This document shows positions 1 to 16,586 of a DNA stretch of 64,000 nt, in pieces. Source of the stretch: Corticium candelabrum (taxonomy: Eukaryota > Porifera > Homoscleromorpha > Homosclerophorida > Plakinidae). The stretch spans positions 6,476,552 to 6,540,551 of the forward strand of contig NC_085089.1 of assembly GCF_963422355.1 (NCBI RefSeq), in the 5' to 3' direction. A program made the translations under genes and the position numbers. The notes beneath the pieces are model-generated. The model was not told where the DNA came from, made no database searches, and worked only from the letters and a program-made list of their open reading frames with translations. Numbering within the stretch: position 1 is the stretch's first letter; each line of letters opens with the position of its first letter.

Positions 1-357
1 TGCCTTGTCGGCTGTTTCACTGTAATCTGTGTGTTCGATACTCTCTACACGCTGCTTGCATGTACAGTACGGTACTTGTGGTCTTTCTGTACAGGTATTA
101 AGAGATGTAGTTTACTAAGACGTGTGGCTTGCAGAGAATGGTCATTTTGAAGGTTAAAGTTTAAACTCTGCACTTTACATTCACAACTGAAACAGAATAG
201 TGTACATGTACAACACGAGTGCCATACTGTTGTGTAGGGTTTACATAGTGATTTTTGTTTTTACTGCTGCTTCAGCATTCTTAAAGTGTTTAATGCATTA
301 ATTGATTAAGCATTCCTATGTTATTTGTGTCAACATACTCGTTTGGTTGTGTGATAG

Positions 358-1848
358 GATGGGCCACCACAACTTCGAAAGACAGGAGGTTGGGCTAGCG
401 AGACAACAAGCGAGCGAAAACCGTACGTCTAGCAGGGAAAGTGTACACTTACATTAGCAATGTTAATTAATTCTTTGTGATGATTTACAGAAAACGGCAG
501 GACAAATTGGAGGTGCTGGACTCTGACAAGTATGGATTTTATGACTACTATATCACTTAGGTGTATTGGTCAGGTAGACATCTATAATAGTCAGAAGTTG
601 TAATGACAAAGTATCAGTTTGTACATCATGGCTTGCATGTAAAAACTTTAGTACACTCGAACCTTTCTAATCTGAACGTCCGAGATCCAGGCACTATTAC
701 AAGCACGTACAATATACAGATGCATATGAGTGCATGATGTACAGTGTGGCATCATCAGACCAAGGGCATCACATGGGTCTCAAGATTGGAAAGGCTCATA
801 GATAAAGCTAAGCATGTGACGTCATAGAAAACGTCATATGAAAATTGATTCAGCGCACAATATATTTCTATTATAAAAATTTTAATAATTACATACTTAG
901 CGACAGCTAATTTTTTGAAATAACATTACAAGAACCATTGTAGAGGAAGGCGTGTAAAATATTGAACAAACTACGCCTTCAAAAACTGGGGGGCTAGCCC
1001 ATATACGTGGCGCTCTTGATCAAACATATGCTTAGCAAAGGTCTAGTCACTTCCTAGTTTGCTCATGGATCAACTTTTCTTATTTCTAGTTAATTAATTG
1101 AATGAAGTATTGGCATGGCTTTTAAGTTTAATAAGTCAGCATTGTATGGCTTATACATAGATGGAGAACATACAATGCATAAGACATGATTGATTTATAC
1201 CACTTTATTGCTCTCATATTATTCACAGTGACAGACTGAATGTCGATTCAGATGACGACATCGTAACAATTCCTGATCTCGATGAAGTTCAAGAGGAAGA
1301 ACTAATAACACAAATGGCAGCTCCTCCGAGGTTGACTCGACTTGGCTCTTGTTAGTAACAAAACATTGAATTTAACAGGAACAATCTGTAGCATTCAAGT
1401 CACTCGATTGGACACATTCAAGAAGTTGGACACAGACCTATACAAGCATGCCGGTCTTTCCACTCTGGTAGGTTGCAGTTGCTTTGTCATCATTAGGTAT
1501 GCATGCACGTTGCACAACTCGTGTGTCATACACAATTTAGGATGGAGAAATCGACTTGAAGCTGTTGACGAAAGTACTCACACCAGAGTCAGACGTCAAA
1601 GAGGTACTAGAGTCTGATCTAGTATGTGTAGCAAACATGTTTGTTGATATCGGCTTGCACATTTGTGGCAGGACGATGTACTATGGGAATGGGATAGGTT
1701 GTTTACCGAGGTCTCGTCTGAATTACAGAAAGAAGTTGCAGGCATGGGTTCACGAGTCAGTTCAGGTAATTGTCGTTCAGCAGTAAGGATGGATATAGGT
1801 GTCAGACATTTGTTTGTATGTATAGCAAGCCCAATGAGTCAACAGTAG
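358..1848 (+). CDS. IFT43: IFT43 intraflagellar transport protein (multi-exon)
   Basis: IFT43 is a small subunit of the IFT-A complex, which drives retrograde transport and membrane-protein entry in cilia. Exons read by eye: 358-422 (contains KTGGWAS, matching the GGWA motif of the family), about 491 onward (KRQDKLE), 1229-1331 (IPDLDEVQEEEL, the family hallmark, then AAPP), 1392-1467 (IQVTRLDTFKKLDTDLY), 1541-1603 (DGEIDLKLLTKVL) and 1672-1848 (WEWDRLFTEVSSEL). The last four join in phase and follow the vertebrate protein in order, so the identity is firm. The link between the exon near 491 and that at 1229 does not join in phase as drawn, so a small exon is probably missed there, and the true start codon lies upstream of 358 and was not found. 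The end could be the stop at 1848 or a splice at 1765. The next gene starts about 380 bases downstream on the same strand. Confidence 0.88.
655..797. mobile_element. Decayed MITE in an IFT43 intron
   Basis: The left end CTCGAACCTTTCTAATC near 655 and the right end GATTGGAAAGGCTC (784-797) are inverted copies with two mismatches over about 15 bases. The left end also resembles the terminal repeat of the element at 26764-27079 (CAGTCGAACCTTGCTAATC). It carries no reading frame. The pogo/Tigger-like label is inference from terminal sequence only. Confidence 0.4.
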
Positions 1849-2230
1849 CACGGTATTACTGATGGACTTGCTTTAGGACATCTCAGTATATACAGTGTAC
1901 TCTAAATAACCAATAGGTAGCATCTATAGTGTACATGAAACACATACTGTTCATATTTCTAATAGAAACGATGAGTCTAGTAAAGAAATTCCCCGGATAG
2001 TACATGGGAAAGCCCCGGTTTCCGTGGTGCAGTAGGCAAAACAACTTCACCGTCCAATCAGCGACGAGCAGCTGTAAACAGTATTAGCCTATCCGATCTA
2101 AGGAACAACAGCCGCGCCACGGTGGGTGCCTTTGTTAGCGTCTAAGCTAGCACAGTAGGAAGGAGATCGACAACCCCGGAAACGAGAGCCTCCCGTGGAG
2201 TAAAGGCAGGAACCAGAGCGAGGCGGGTTC

Positions 2231-5200
2231 GTGCGGTTTGTCGGACACACGCACCCGCGCCCGTCATCATACATGGAAAGTGTTCTCACTGCAGTGCAGA
2301 CGATTGACAATGCCATTAAAGGCCGGTACGACTCCATGCAGCTGCGCGGAGTTCACCTCCACGCACTACCAGTTGATGTCTATGCTATGACATGGCTCAC
2401 CGTTCTCGACGTCAGCCACAACTCTCTCACCGCGCTGAGCGAGGAGATGTACACTCTGACGAGTCTGCGGTCGCTGAATGCCAACTGCAACGAGATCTCG
2501 TCGTTGTCTCCGCGCATCGATCGACTGCAGCGGCTCGAGTGTTTGGCACTCGCGCGCAATCGATTGTGCTCGCTTCCGGCGGAGATGGCCGCGTTGATGC
2601 ATTTGCAAACACTTAACGTGTCCGGAAACGAGATGAGGGAAATCCCGAGGTGGTTGCTGTCGCTTCCCAGACTGCGGAGGCTCGACGTCGTCGGCAACGG
2701 CATTCTGCATCCTCCGAGAGACGTTTATTTGGCCGGAGTGGGTGCGATGAGGGAGTTCTACTGTATTGGCAGTCTGCGCAGTTGTCGTTGCGGCGATTGC
2801 ACCGCTGCGGTGGAACTTGACGCTACAAGGGGTGTCGATTGTAGGTACGTTTCGGTGCTAAAAGACTTGGCTAGTGATCTGGTTGGTGACGCGGATGATG
2901 ATGAGAGTGGGAACGACAGTTGTGTGGAGAGTGTTGACGAGATGGAGAATGGAGGTGATCAGAGCCACCTGACACTGAGCGGGTAAGGAAGAAAGTAATG
3001 AATTAACTCTATACTGACATTGTATTGTCACACTTGTCTCTAGTGTATTTACTGTAATAAGTGTGTAGTAGTTCTGTCTTGTTTTCGTATTGTACGTAAC
3101 GTGCAAGAAATTTACAGAAATTGATTGCTTTCAGTGGTCAGACTTGCAACTCGCTGTTCCTTCCAACTACTAGATAAAGTGATAAGGAGGTGATAAGTAG
3201 TTGTAGTGTTAATTATGTTAACAACCAGAACGTACACACCTGCGTTTAGAAAGAATGTGTGATTTGCACGTGGATTGTTGTTCAAGGTTTTTGCTGAAGG
3301 GTGCCAAACCCAACATTGTCATTATAATGCAAAATTTAAGTCCAACAACTCGTGAATTTTTCTAGGTACAGAATTTGTATTTATCTTTCTTTTACAGGAG
3401 TACAGTGCAGCAAATATCTTGTTTTGCAAAATCTTTAGATTGGGAGGGCTGGCGTTAATTGATGTTAAAGAGAAGATTTATGGTTTAGGCTTAATTTAGC
3501 TCTAATTTCAGACAAGTACATACCACTTGTAGCCACTTTTTTCAGGCTTGGGCCTTCTATTTCCACTTCTGAGAGCAGGTACCTTTGCGATTAATGAAGT
3601 ACGAATGTGACATGTTTTTGGTCGTATCATCAAATCAGTGCAGGCAGAGGACCACAAACATAAAAATAGAATGATTACTGTGTGAAGAGGCACATTTAGT
3701 GTATATGAACTTTGTAACACATGAATACTCTGTGCAACCATATATCCAAATATTTTATTTTTATTTATTAATTTTGCACTGTTGGTTAGCATTTATAATT
3801 AAATTTTGCATTTTGTTTGTTAGGTTGTGTGTGCCTTCTCATGGCCATGTTGTATTACAAGCAGCAGATTGTCGAGCGTTTATTTCGAAGCCCGTCAACT
3901 CCAGCACTGAGTTTCACATGATTTCACTTTCCTCTAACTATCACCCGCTGTTGGAACAGAATGAGTTGCTCGTTTCTCCAGTTGTTGCCTTGGAGCCTCA
4001 CGGATCACAGTTCCATCAATCACAACCAGCTGTCATTTTTCTGAAACATTGTGCCAATTTGGAAAGAAATCAAAAGCTTGTAGCTATGTGTAGTGACACT
4101 GGGTTGGGCTATAGTCCGTCTTGGTATACACTCGATCAGTCAGACTTTGCTATCCATGGACGGTTTATTGTAATAAAGACATTTCATTTCAGTCTCTTTG
4201 CCGTCAAATTAATCGATCCTTACCCAGAGGTGACACGTCATCTTGAAGTCAGCCACGGGGGAGTGATTGTGGTACCTCAAGTGCCAGGAGTTAAAGTTAA
4301 CATTCCAGGAACAGCTCTTGATAGGGATGTTTCTGTAACAGTGAAAGTTCTGTATGGAGACGAACCTGGAGGATTCGTAGCACAGAATCTTGGCCTTGTT
4401 AGTCCAGTTGTGTCCATTACGCCTCATGGATTACACTTTAATCCGCACAGCCCAGAGCCTGTTACTGTTGAGTTACCCATACCGAACTATACTCGTCTGT
4501 GTGGCATCTTTGGTTCACTTTCCATCAAGCTACTCTACAGTCCAGAATTTGACTCCAATCAGTGTCTCATGTGGCAGCCATGGCACGACAATGGCCAAGT
4601 CTTTGTACAAAACAATGGGGATGCAATTCTTCGATTTACCACGCTTCACTTCTCATTCTTTAAAACTGTACTTGAGCATTGTGCTTCTATATTTAATAAG
4701 CTTACCTCATTTCATGTGTTTGACCATTTGAGAGGATTTATTAACATCCAAGTGTCATGCAAGGCACTGATGACAGAAGTTGGACCAGATAACTCGTTCA
4801 GTCTCACAATTATGTGCTATAGGTTTGGTACAGAACCAACAGAAATTGGCAATTATCCTATTGAACTCGGTTTTGCACAACGGAAGACTATTCGGATAGG
4901 AGATGTGAAAGTGACTGTGTCAGGTCACTTTTCTCCTCTTCAAGAAGTCGGCCAGACAACACTAACAAATACAGTGAATTTTGATGGATGTGACTTTACA
5001 ACAGAGTTTGCTCTTAAAGCAGATGAGTGCATGCATGCAGCCGGTGTAATTGGCAGAGTTGCAGTCGAATCACAACTTAATGGATTCTACAACTTTGATA
5101 TGAATCTTGTAATGAAGGTTAGTGCAGAGCATTGAATTGTTCTTATTTCAATTAACACATATCTGTCTTTCCAGAAAGGTGCTACAGATGTGGCTCATCT

Positions 5201-6529
5201 TTCTCGTGATTCACCTACTTCTATCAGCCCTGTGGCAGAAGATACACTGAGTGAGCTGGAGGAGACTTTGGCAAAACAATTGGACGGTATTAAACTTTAC
5301 GACAGGAAAACGGATGCAAGAGTTGTGCTATTAATTTTTTCTCTACTATAGGAGAGTTGACTTCTGAGTGCTTAGCGGCTGTGAGCAGGATGCTTGGTTT
5401 GGAAAGGTCTTGTGATTACTCACTAATTGCTCTACTAAGGCAGGCAAAGCGACAGGACATTTCACCTGACCAAGTCTCGGCTGCCATTGAAGTAGCGCAT
5501 AAGAGGTGCTCTCCACAGTTTGTTGTGGGCTCACGTGGTAGCCGATGGTCTACTGATGAGCAAGGTAGAGTGCAATGCTGTGTGAATGTAATGTAGGAAT
5601 GCATAGTGTAGCTACTAAATGTAAATTTGATAATAGATAGTATATTATGACATCAATAACTTAGATGTGTTTGATTGGACAATATGGGCTGTCGCAAAAG
5701 TGTGGCCTCATAGAAAATGAATTAGCACTATAATTTTTGTTTAGCTTTTTGTTTAATGTATAGAAAGTTATTAGAAAATATATAGAAGTATTAAAATGGA
5801 TGTCATTTTGAACATGTATTGCAGCTGATATACTAACTGATAATTACATAGTAATTAATCTCCTAGTGATATTCTTTTGTACTTTTCCTATGCATGGGCC
5901 CAGACTTTTGGGACACGCTGCTGCATGTGTATTACTTAGATACAGCAGACTCATTTAAATTTGCTTTAATTGGAATTAATTGTTGATGATACTGATCATT
6001 ATATTTTGTTTATCAGTCCTTTTATCGTATTTATTTATTGGTTACTGAAGTTCAAACTTTAATTAATTTAAGACACATGCTCTACAAATTATCATCAAAC
6101 GTCAGTTTAGTTTTGTATTTTTTTGTTGCAGATACAGACTGGGATGTGCCAGGCTCATCTCGAGTGTTTTTTCCACCTACCCCACCTGCAAGCAGCACAC
6201 CACGATCACACAAGACCTTCTATTATCCAAGACACCACAGAAAACGGAAGCGCCGTGTATCAGACGATGATGAAGTTAGCAGGGAATCTTTGGTTGTCTT
6301 ATCAGAGCATTTGGGTGATGATTGGGAAAGGTTGGCACTGCATTTGCGCTTTAGTGTCGAAGAGATCGAAGACATTTCAATGAGAAGTTCATCATTAAGA
6401 GAGCGAAGCATTCGAATGTTGAACAACTGGCATAGACGTGATGGTGAACAGTGTACACATGGTGAGCTCTACCGAGCATTAGGTAAAATGCGATTACTGG
6501 GACTGGCCAGACACATGGAGGCTTCTTGA
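2231..6529 (+). CDS. PIDD1: PIDD1-like protein: LRR, ZU5-ZU5, UPA-like, death domain
   Basis: Five exons join in phase: 2231-2982, 3824-5117, 5175-5286, 5352-5564 and 6132-6529, giving about 922 residues, close to vertebrate PIDD1 (about 910). Residues about 40-175 hold leucine-rich repeats (LTVLDVSHNSL, LQTLNVSGNEM). Two ZU5 domains follow, and each ends in an HFS triad (FHFSLF near 4188, LHFSFF near 4650), the self-cleavage motif that divides PIDD1 into fragments steering NF-kB versus caspase-2 signalling. A UPA-like stretch, a helical segment (5352-5564) and a C-terminal death domain with LGDDWERLALHL complete the order. In vertebrates the death domain nucleates the PIDDosome with RAIDD and caspase-2; that role here is inferred. 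A start at the second methionine (2273) is equally possible. The alternative, an UNC5 or ankyrin relative, is less likely because neither carries N-terminal LRRs with paired HFS sites. Confidence 0.85.
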
Positions 6530-6847
6530 AGAACAGCATGTAAATACGGTTGAGTTCTATTTAGTATAGACATGTACAGCATTTATATATGATTGACATG
6601 TGTAGATATATACACAATATTATAATGACGGCAAAAAATGATGACAATAATTGTATTGTTGAAATCTGGAAATCATGAGATTCGTGTTTGCAACATGGTT
6701 GACTGTAAATACTAACTTCCAGTCAGTGTTATTTCTATTATGGGTTTTTGGTGCTATAGCAGGCTATATCTGGTGTTAATTTGCAGGGACGTAGGTCCCT
6801 GCAGTCACGTGAGAACACATTGGTCACGTGTCGCATTGAGCTCAACA

Positions 6848-11843
<4,996 letters not shown>

Positions 11844-12060
11844 TGACATCTAATTAATTAATTATTGTGAGATAGTGAATTCTGCTCTGCGTTGTTTTTG
11901 CACATCAAATGGAGAGAACATTCAAAGATGCGTGTAAATCTCCTGCCTAAGCAATGCAAGTGGTTTGAAGAAATTTGTGCGCGTGCGTCGCCGTCTGCGG
12001 GCGGGCGGATGCGTGGGCTGCGCGTGCGTAAATAGTGCCTACGTTATTCATATCAAATCT
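11844..12060 (+). promoter_or_regulatory. Compact intergenic promoter of PCMT1
   Basis: Only 217 bases separate the sulfatase stop from the PCMT1 start. The middle (about 11975-12025) is strongly GC-rich with repeated GCGTGCG and GGGCGGGCGG, unlike the AT-rich surroundings, which suggests a small CpG-type promoter. No TATA box was seen. Confidence 0.45.
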
Positions 12061-13778
12061 ATGGCTTTCCGGTCGAATAACGAGCTGGTGAAGCATCTGA
12101 AAGGTGGCAAGTTCTTACCTACTCTAATTTAGCTGTTTGAGTTTGCAGTGGTATTTTAGTCAAGGGTGTCGTGAAAAGTGAGCAAGTAGCTCTTGCGTTG
12201 AAGTCAGTTGACCGAGGGAAATTCTGCCCTGTCAGACCGTACGACGATTCACCACAACCAATCGGTACACTAGTAAATTTACTGGTCGTTCGCTTTTTTC
12301 CTTGCAAGATAAGTCGGTCAAGACTTCTACAGTTGCACGCATGCATGTTCTGTCAAGTGTTGAGTGTATTATTGATTGGGCCTCTAGAGATGCTAAATCT
12401 ATGGTATGCTGTAGATCGATATATTTTGTCTAGACGATTTGAGAGCTTGTAACGGTTCATTGCTAAAATATGTTAGCACTAATTACTAATTGTTGCCATG
12501 TCTTTTACAAGTGAGAAGAGTACCCTGAATGATATCAATAAATGGTTTATATTGGGAGGGCAATATTTTTAAACTCTTTCTGTTGTCTCTGTTTTTCAAA
12601 ACCTTAGATTTTACTTGCAAAATTAGATAATGGATTAATATCATACAATCATGAATGTAATATCATACAATGTATGTGTAGAATGCGATATCAATGAACA
12701 TTTCTATGCACGGTTTTAAATTTATCTAAAGAGTGCGGAATCAAAGTTATTTAGTTAGCTGATTTATTGCCTGTTTCTGTTTGTCAGGATACAATGTGAC
12801 TATCAGTGCTCCTCACATGGTAAACGAGGGAATGCTGATTGTGCTCCAGTAGCATTCTAGTTTCTTTGTACATGTTAGCATGGCAAATGTCTTGAACTAC
12901 TGGTCAATCACTTGAAGGAAGGCTGCACTGTGTTGGATGTGGGGTCTGGAAGTGGATACCTCACAGCATGCATGGGCATTATGGTATTATTTCTAGTCAT
13001 TGTTAAGGTTATTTGTGAGAAGAAAGTTTCTGTGATGTCATGCTAGGTTGGACCAACTGGACGTGCTATAGGAATAGATCACATTCCTGAGTTAGTTGAT
13101 GAGTCAATAAAAAATGTGAAGAAAAGCAATCCGGATCTCCTTAGTAATGCAACTGTGAAATTGATTGGTACGGTGTAGTGCTGTGGTGTTTGAAGAAAGT
13201 TATCTGTTATAAAATTATTGTTGTTTACTTGTTTACATAGCTGGTGATGGTAGACTTGGTTATGTAGAAGGTGGTCCTTATGATGCCATTCATGTTGGTG
13301 CTGCAGCTGCTGTTGTACCTCAGCCAGTAGGTTTCACATTAAAGGTTTAGACCTTACTAAATGAATGCTAGCTATTGTTGTTTGTTAAATTAGCTTATTG
13401 ATCAGTTGAAGCCAGGTGGAAGGTTAATAGTTCCTGTTGGCGAAGAGGGGCGGTCACAAAAATTACAGCAAATTGATAAGAGTTTGGACAGTCAGATTGT
13501 CCAGAGGAACATTATGGGAGTGGTCTATGTGCCTTTGACAGAGAAAAAGAAACAATGGCCAGGTGAGGTAGACAATGCATCTTTTAGTTGAAGTCAGATT
13601 ATTGGTAGTTTTCATCAAAGCTGAGTAAATTTCTTGAGAGTAAGTTTATTATGTAGTTCAATATTTCAGCAGATAGATTCATATTTGTAATGTGAAAAGT
13701 GTAGAGGCAGTGAGCATCAATTCGTATCATGTACGCATTGGCTTCTTTGACGTTTTATTTTTAGGTTACTGGAAGTAG
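12061..13778 (+). CDS. PCMT1: Protein-L-isoaspartate O-methyltransferase PCMT1
   Basis: PCMT1 uses S-adenosylmethionine to methylate isoaspartyl residues, starting repair of aged proteins in the cytosol. Eight exons join in phase: 12061-12110, 12149-12264, 12788-12819, 12879-12983, 13047-13167, 13241-13326, 13394-13562, 13765-13778, giving 230 residues (human about 227). Key motifs: ISAPHMHG (substrate region), [15 protein letters not shown] (SAM-binding motif I), [49 protein letters not shown], and a C-terminal PLTEKKKQW. The first junction was chosen because it yields KGGNGILVKG, aligning with the N-G-I-I of the human enzyme; a donor eight bases earlier breaks the frame. The gene converges on the minus-strand ankyrin gene 346 bases downstream. 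Confidence 0.96.
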
Positions 13779-14124
13779 TGTGATAAGACGAGAAAAGTGC
13801 TTCGTGAAGATATAGTATTGGAAAACAGTATGATACAGAGGATGATAATTATTACACATGCTTAAATTACAATAATTTGCTGAAATTTGGAGGTACAGTA
13901 CTCTGAACATATATGTTTGAAGAATTTATAAGCTATTTGCTGCAGACGTTTGATCTGATTTCAATGAAATCCAAAAGTCGAAAGGAATGTTTGTCAGAGC
14001 TAGAATTAGTTATTACTTGACGATCAGTCTTTCTTTGAGTCATCTGTAACGGTATACTCTAAACCACGTGTCTAGGTCAGATTGAGTTACAGTCAAATAC
14101 TGACTTGTAGTTAGACTCAAGAGT
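13779..14124. other. Convergent intergenic gap
   Basis: This holds the 3' ends of PCMT1 (+) and the ankyrin gene (-). AT-rich stretches that could hold poly(A) signals are present, but nothing else is recognisable. Confidence 0.6.
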
Positions 14125-15752
14125 TTACACATATGTTTCTCTTGTTATCAGAAATTGCAATTGGTTACATACCATCGACGCTTTGACGTGACCCAACGAC
14201 AACGCTAGGTCTCTTGCAAGTAACCCATCGATGTTTGCAATGGAACTGTCGACTCCCGATTCTACTAGCGTCTGTATAACTTCATCTTGTCCGTAAATTG
14301 CGGCGACGTGCATCGCTGTGTTGCCACGTTTGTCTTGGTAGTTTACTCCTAGAAGAGAGGTTCTGTCGACGAGGAGTTTGCATATATCCACGTGACCGTG
14401 TCTGGCGGCATGGTGAAGAGCCGTTTGGCCATCAGTGCCTGGCAGACTGGTCGGTACGCCTGTAGCCAGTAGATGTTCGGCATAGCGAAATAGATGAGCT
14501 CCTACAGCTCGTTGTAGTTCATCTATAATTCTGTGAACATATAAATCATCTAGGCAGGTGCATATTAGCATACTTGTGCACTGTACAATGCGGTTTGTAA
14601 TGTTTAGCCGTTTTGTTGGCTGTCTGCCGGTTGATTTGTCTGTTTCTGTTTGCAGTTGCGCAATCTAGTGTATAGCTGCGCTGCTTTCGGTCGTGCATGT
14701 GACATGCAAGTACTAAATTTTGGTCTGTATAGATACTCTCTGTCTCGACGCGGTACCGGCAGCTGTACGGTACCTAGAATTGTGAATTCGTGCTGATGTT
14801 GTCTAAACGGTTGCGGCTGTTGTTGCGTACGACTTAGGCCTTGGTTTGCTCATGACTGCTCTAGGTCAACAGCTTTTACTAAAGTTATTAATTAATCGAA
14901 AGACCAAGAATCATTGGCTCACGTGTATTTAGACTTTGCATGATATGCATGGCAATGCCAGCAGTCGCTTTACAAGTTCTCAATGGCTCTTTTTGTCACC
15001 TTTCTGTCGCGTCTTTCTTTGCCTTGTTCTCCAGTAAATGCATGCATGTTCTCTTCCTATCCAGTCAGACTAGTGACTTGTCTAGAGGTACCGTACGTAT
15101 ATTTCCAGGAAAGAACGCCGTGGCATTCATTCATTTCATCATGCAGGTGAGTCGACCCTACTAATACGACGCTCTTTCCAGAAAATACGGTACCGGTATG
15201 TGCTGTTTGTGTGGCGGGTGCACGTGTACTATTGTCTTACTTTCGTTCTTGTTTTGCCAAGACGAGAAACGTAACAAAGAATGCGCCTCGACTGTAATTC
15301 AACAGGCGTATTGCACTATCAATGCTCACAACGACGTCTCGTTTTTCGTTTGAATCTGTAGCAAAGCAAACATGCGTGTCTAGAAACCAGCTAAATTAAT
15401 CTACGACGACTATTATTAGTCTAGAGAGTTTACTTTGCCACTGGTTTTTTCTTCCTCCAGCAATTTTTAGATAGGAAATTGCTGCTTTGCTGTCGTGTCG
15501 CCGTGCAACTTCCAGAGGCGTCTCTCCGACTTCGGACAGAATATTGACGTCAGCACCGTGCTTGACAAGTTGACGACACAGAACAACATCGTTTGCTCCT
15601 GCTGCCACGTGAAGGGCAGATGTTCCGTTGCTGACTAACGTGTTTACAAGGCGACATCGCTTCAAGATGGCAGCAAATGCCACGCCGTTGCCGTAGGACA
15701 TGTAGGCTAGAGGTGTTCGAGTGTGGTGTATTCTGCTGCGCCTAGTTTGCAT
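14125..15752 (-). CDS. Small ankyrin-repeat protein, two exons
   Basis: Exon 1 (15752 down to 15434) and exon 2 (14549 down to 14125) join in phase (248 codons including stop). Exon 1 carries GTSALHVAAGANDVVLCRQL and a following repeat unit; exon 2 carries GQTALHHAARHGHVDICKLL and GNTAMHVAAIYGQDEVIQTL, so there are four to five ankyrin repeats and little else. There is no signal peptide, membrane segment or catalytic domain. Such proteins act as binding scaffolds; the partner is unknown. The first-exon methionine at 15752 is the only one in frame before the repeats. If the splice is wrong, these are two adjacent partial ankyrin genes. Confidence 0.7.
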
Positions 15753-16041
15753 GTTCTCGCACGAGCTAGAGATTACATTGTAGTACTACCGTCGAAAGCT
15801 CTGTTGCATCACAGACGATGATGATAGTAGAAGGCACGCATGTCAACTATGAATTACACTCAAGTAAAACATTTGCAAACGTAAAGATTGTCTAAAGACA
15901 TCTACAGTATGTAGACAACTGCAGTCATGCTGCTGGCGTTTAGTATCAGTCGACGGACGGACGTTGCAATGTCCTAGATGTCGTCTGTAGAGACCGTACG
16001 TCCTAATAAGTCCTCTAGACAGTTTTTCACAAGCTGAACAT

Positions 16042-16096
<55 letters not shown>

Positions 16097-16586
16097 TGTA
16101 TTGTTTAGGAATTCTGTAGCTATTCTATTACAAATAACTCAAACAACCGACTTCCAAACAACACAACGCAATGAACAGCTCTTGTCTAGTAGAGCCAGCT
16201 CGTGCAACTCGGAATTATGCCGGTCCAGTCATCCTAGTCTAAATTTTCGGATCGACACCAATTAATTAACCTCTAGTCAACATTCCAGATTAATACAATT
16301 ACTGTACAGTATAATAAGCTGAACATTTAATATTTATTCTCGATCTGCAATTGCAGTTCCGGCTGACCTATCTATTGCGGTTACGTTTAAAAAGGCCCGT
16401 TCGTTGGTGTAGTCTTTCGAAGCCAGCCTTCCTCCTTTTGATATTCTCTCCCCGTCAACGATAGGCAAAAGGTCGAGTGGCTCCGCGAGTGTAATCGTTG
16501 CTCGCTCGTTTCGCTCGATTTCACATCCGGGAGACTGCACTCAGGACTGCATTTGCGCTACGTTTTGTTCGTAGAACTTAACTACA
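15753..16586. other. Divergent intergenic region with (TTTA)n tract
   Basis: This 834-base space lies between two divergent genes (ankyrin on the minus strand, ZNF207 on the plus). A TTTA tetranucleotide array occupies about 16039-16097. It probably holds both promoters, but no core element could be pinned down. Confidence 0.6.
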
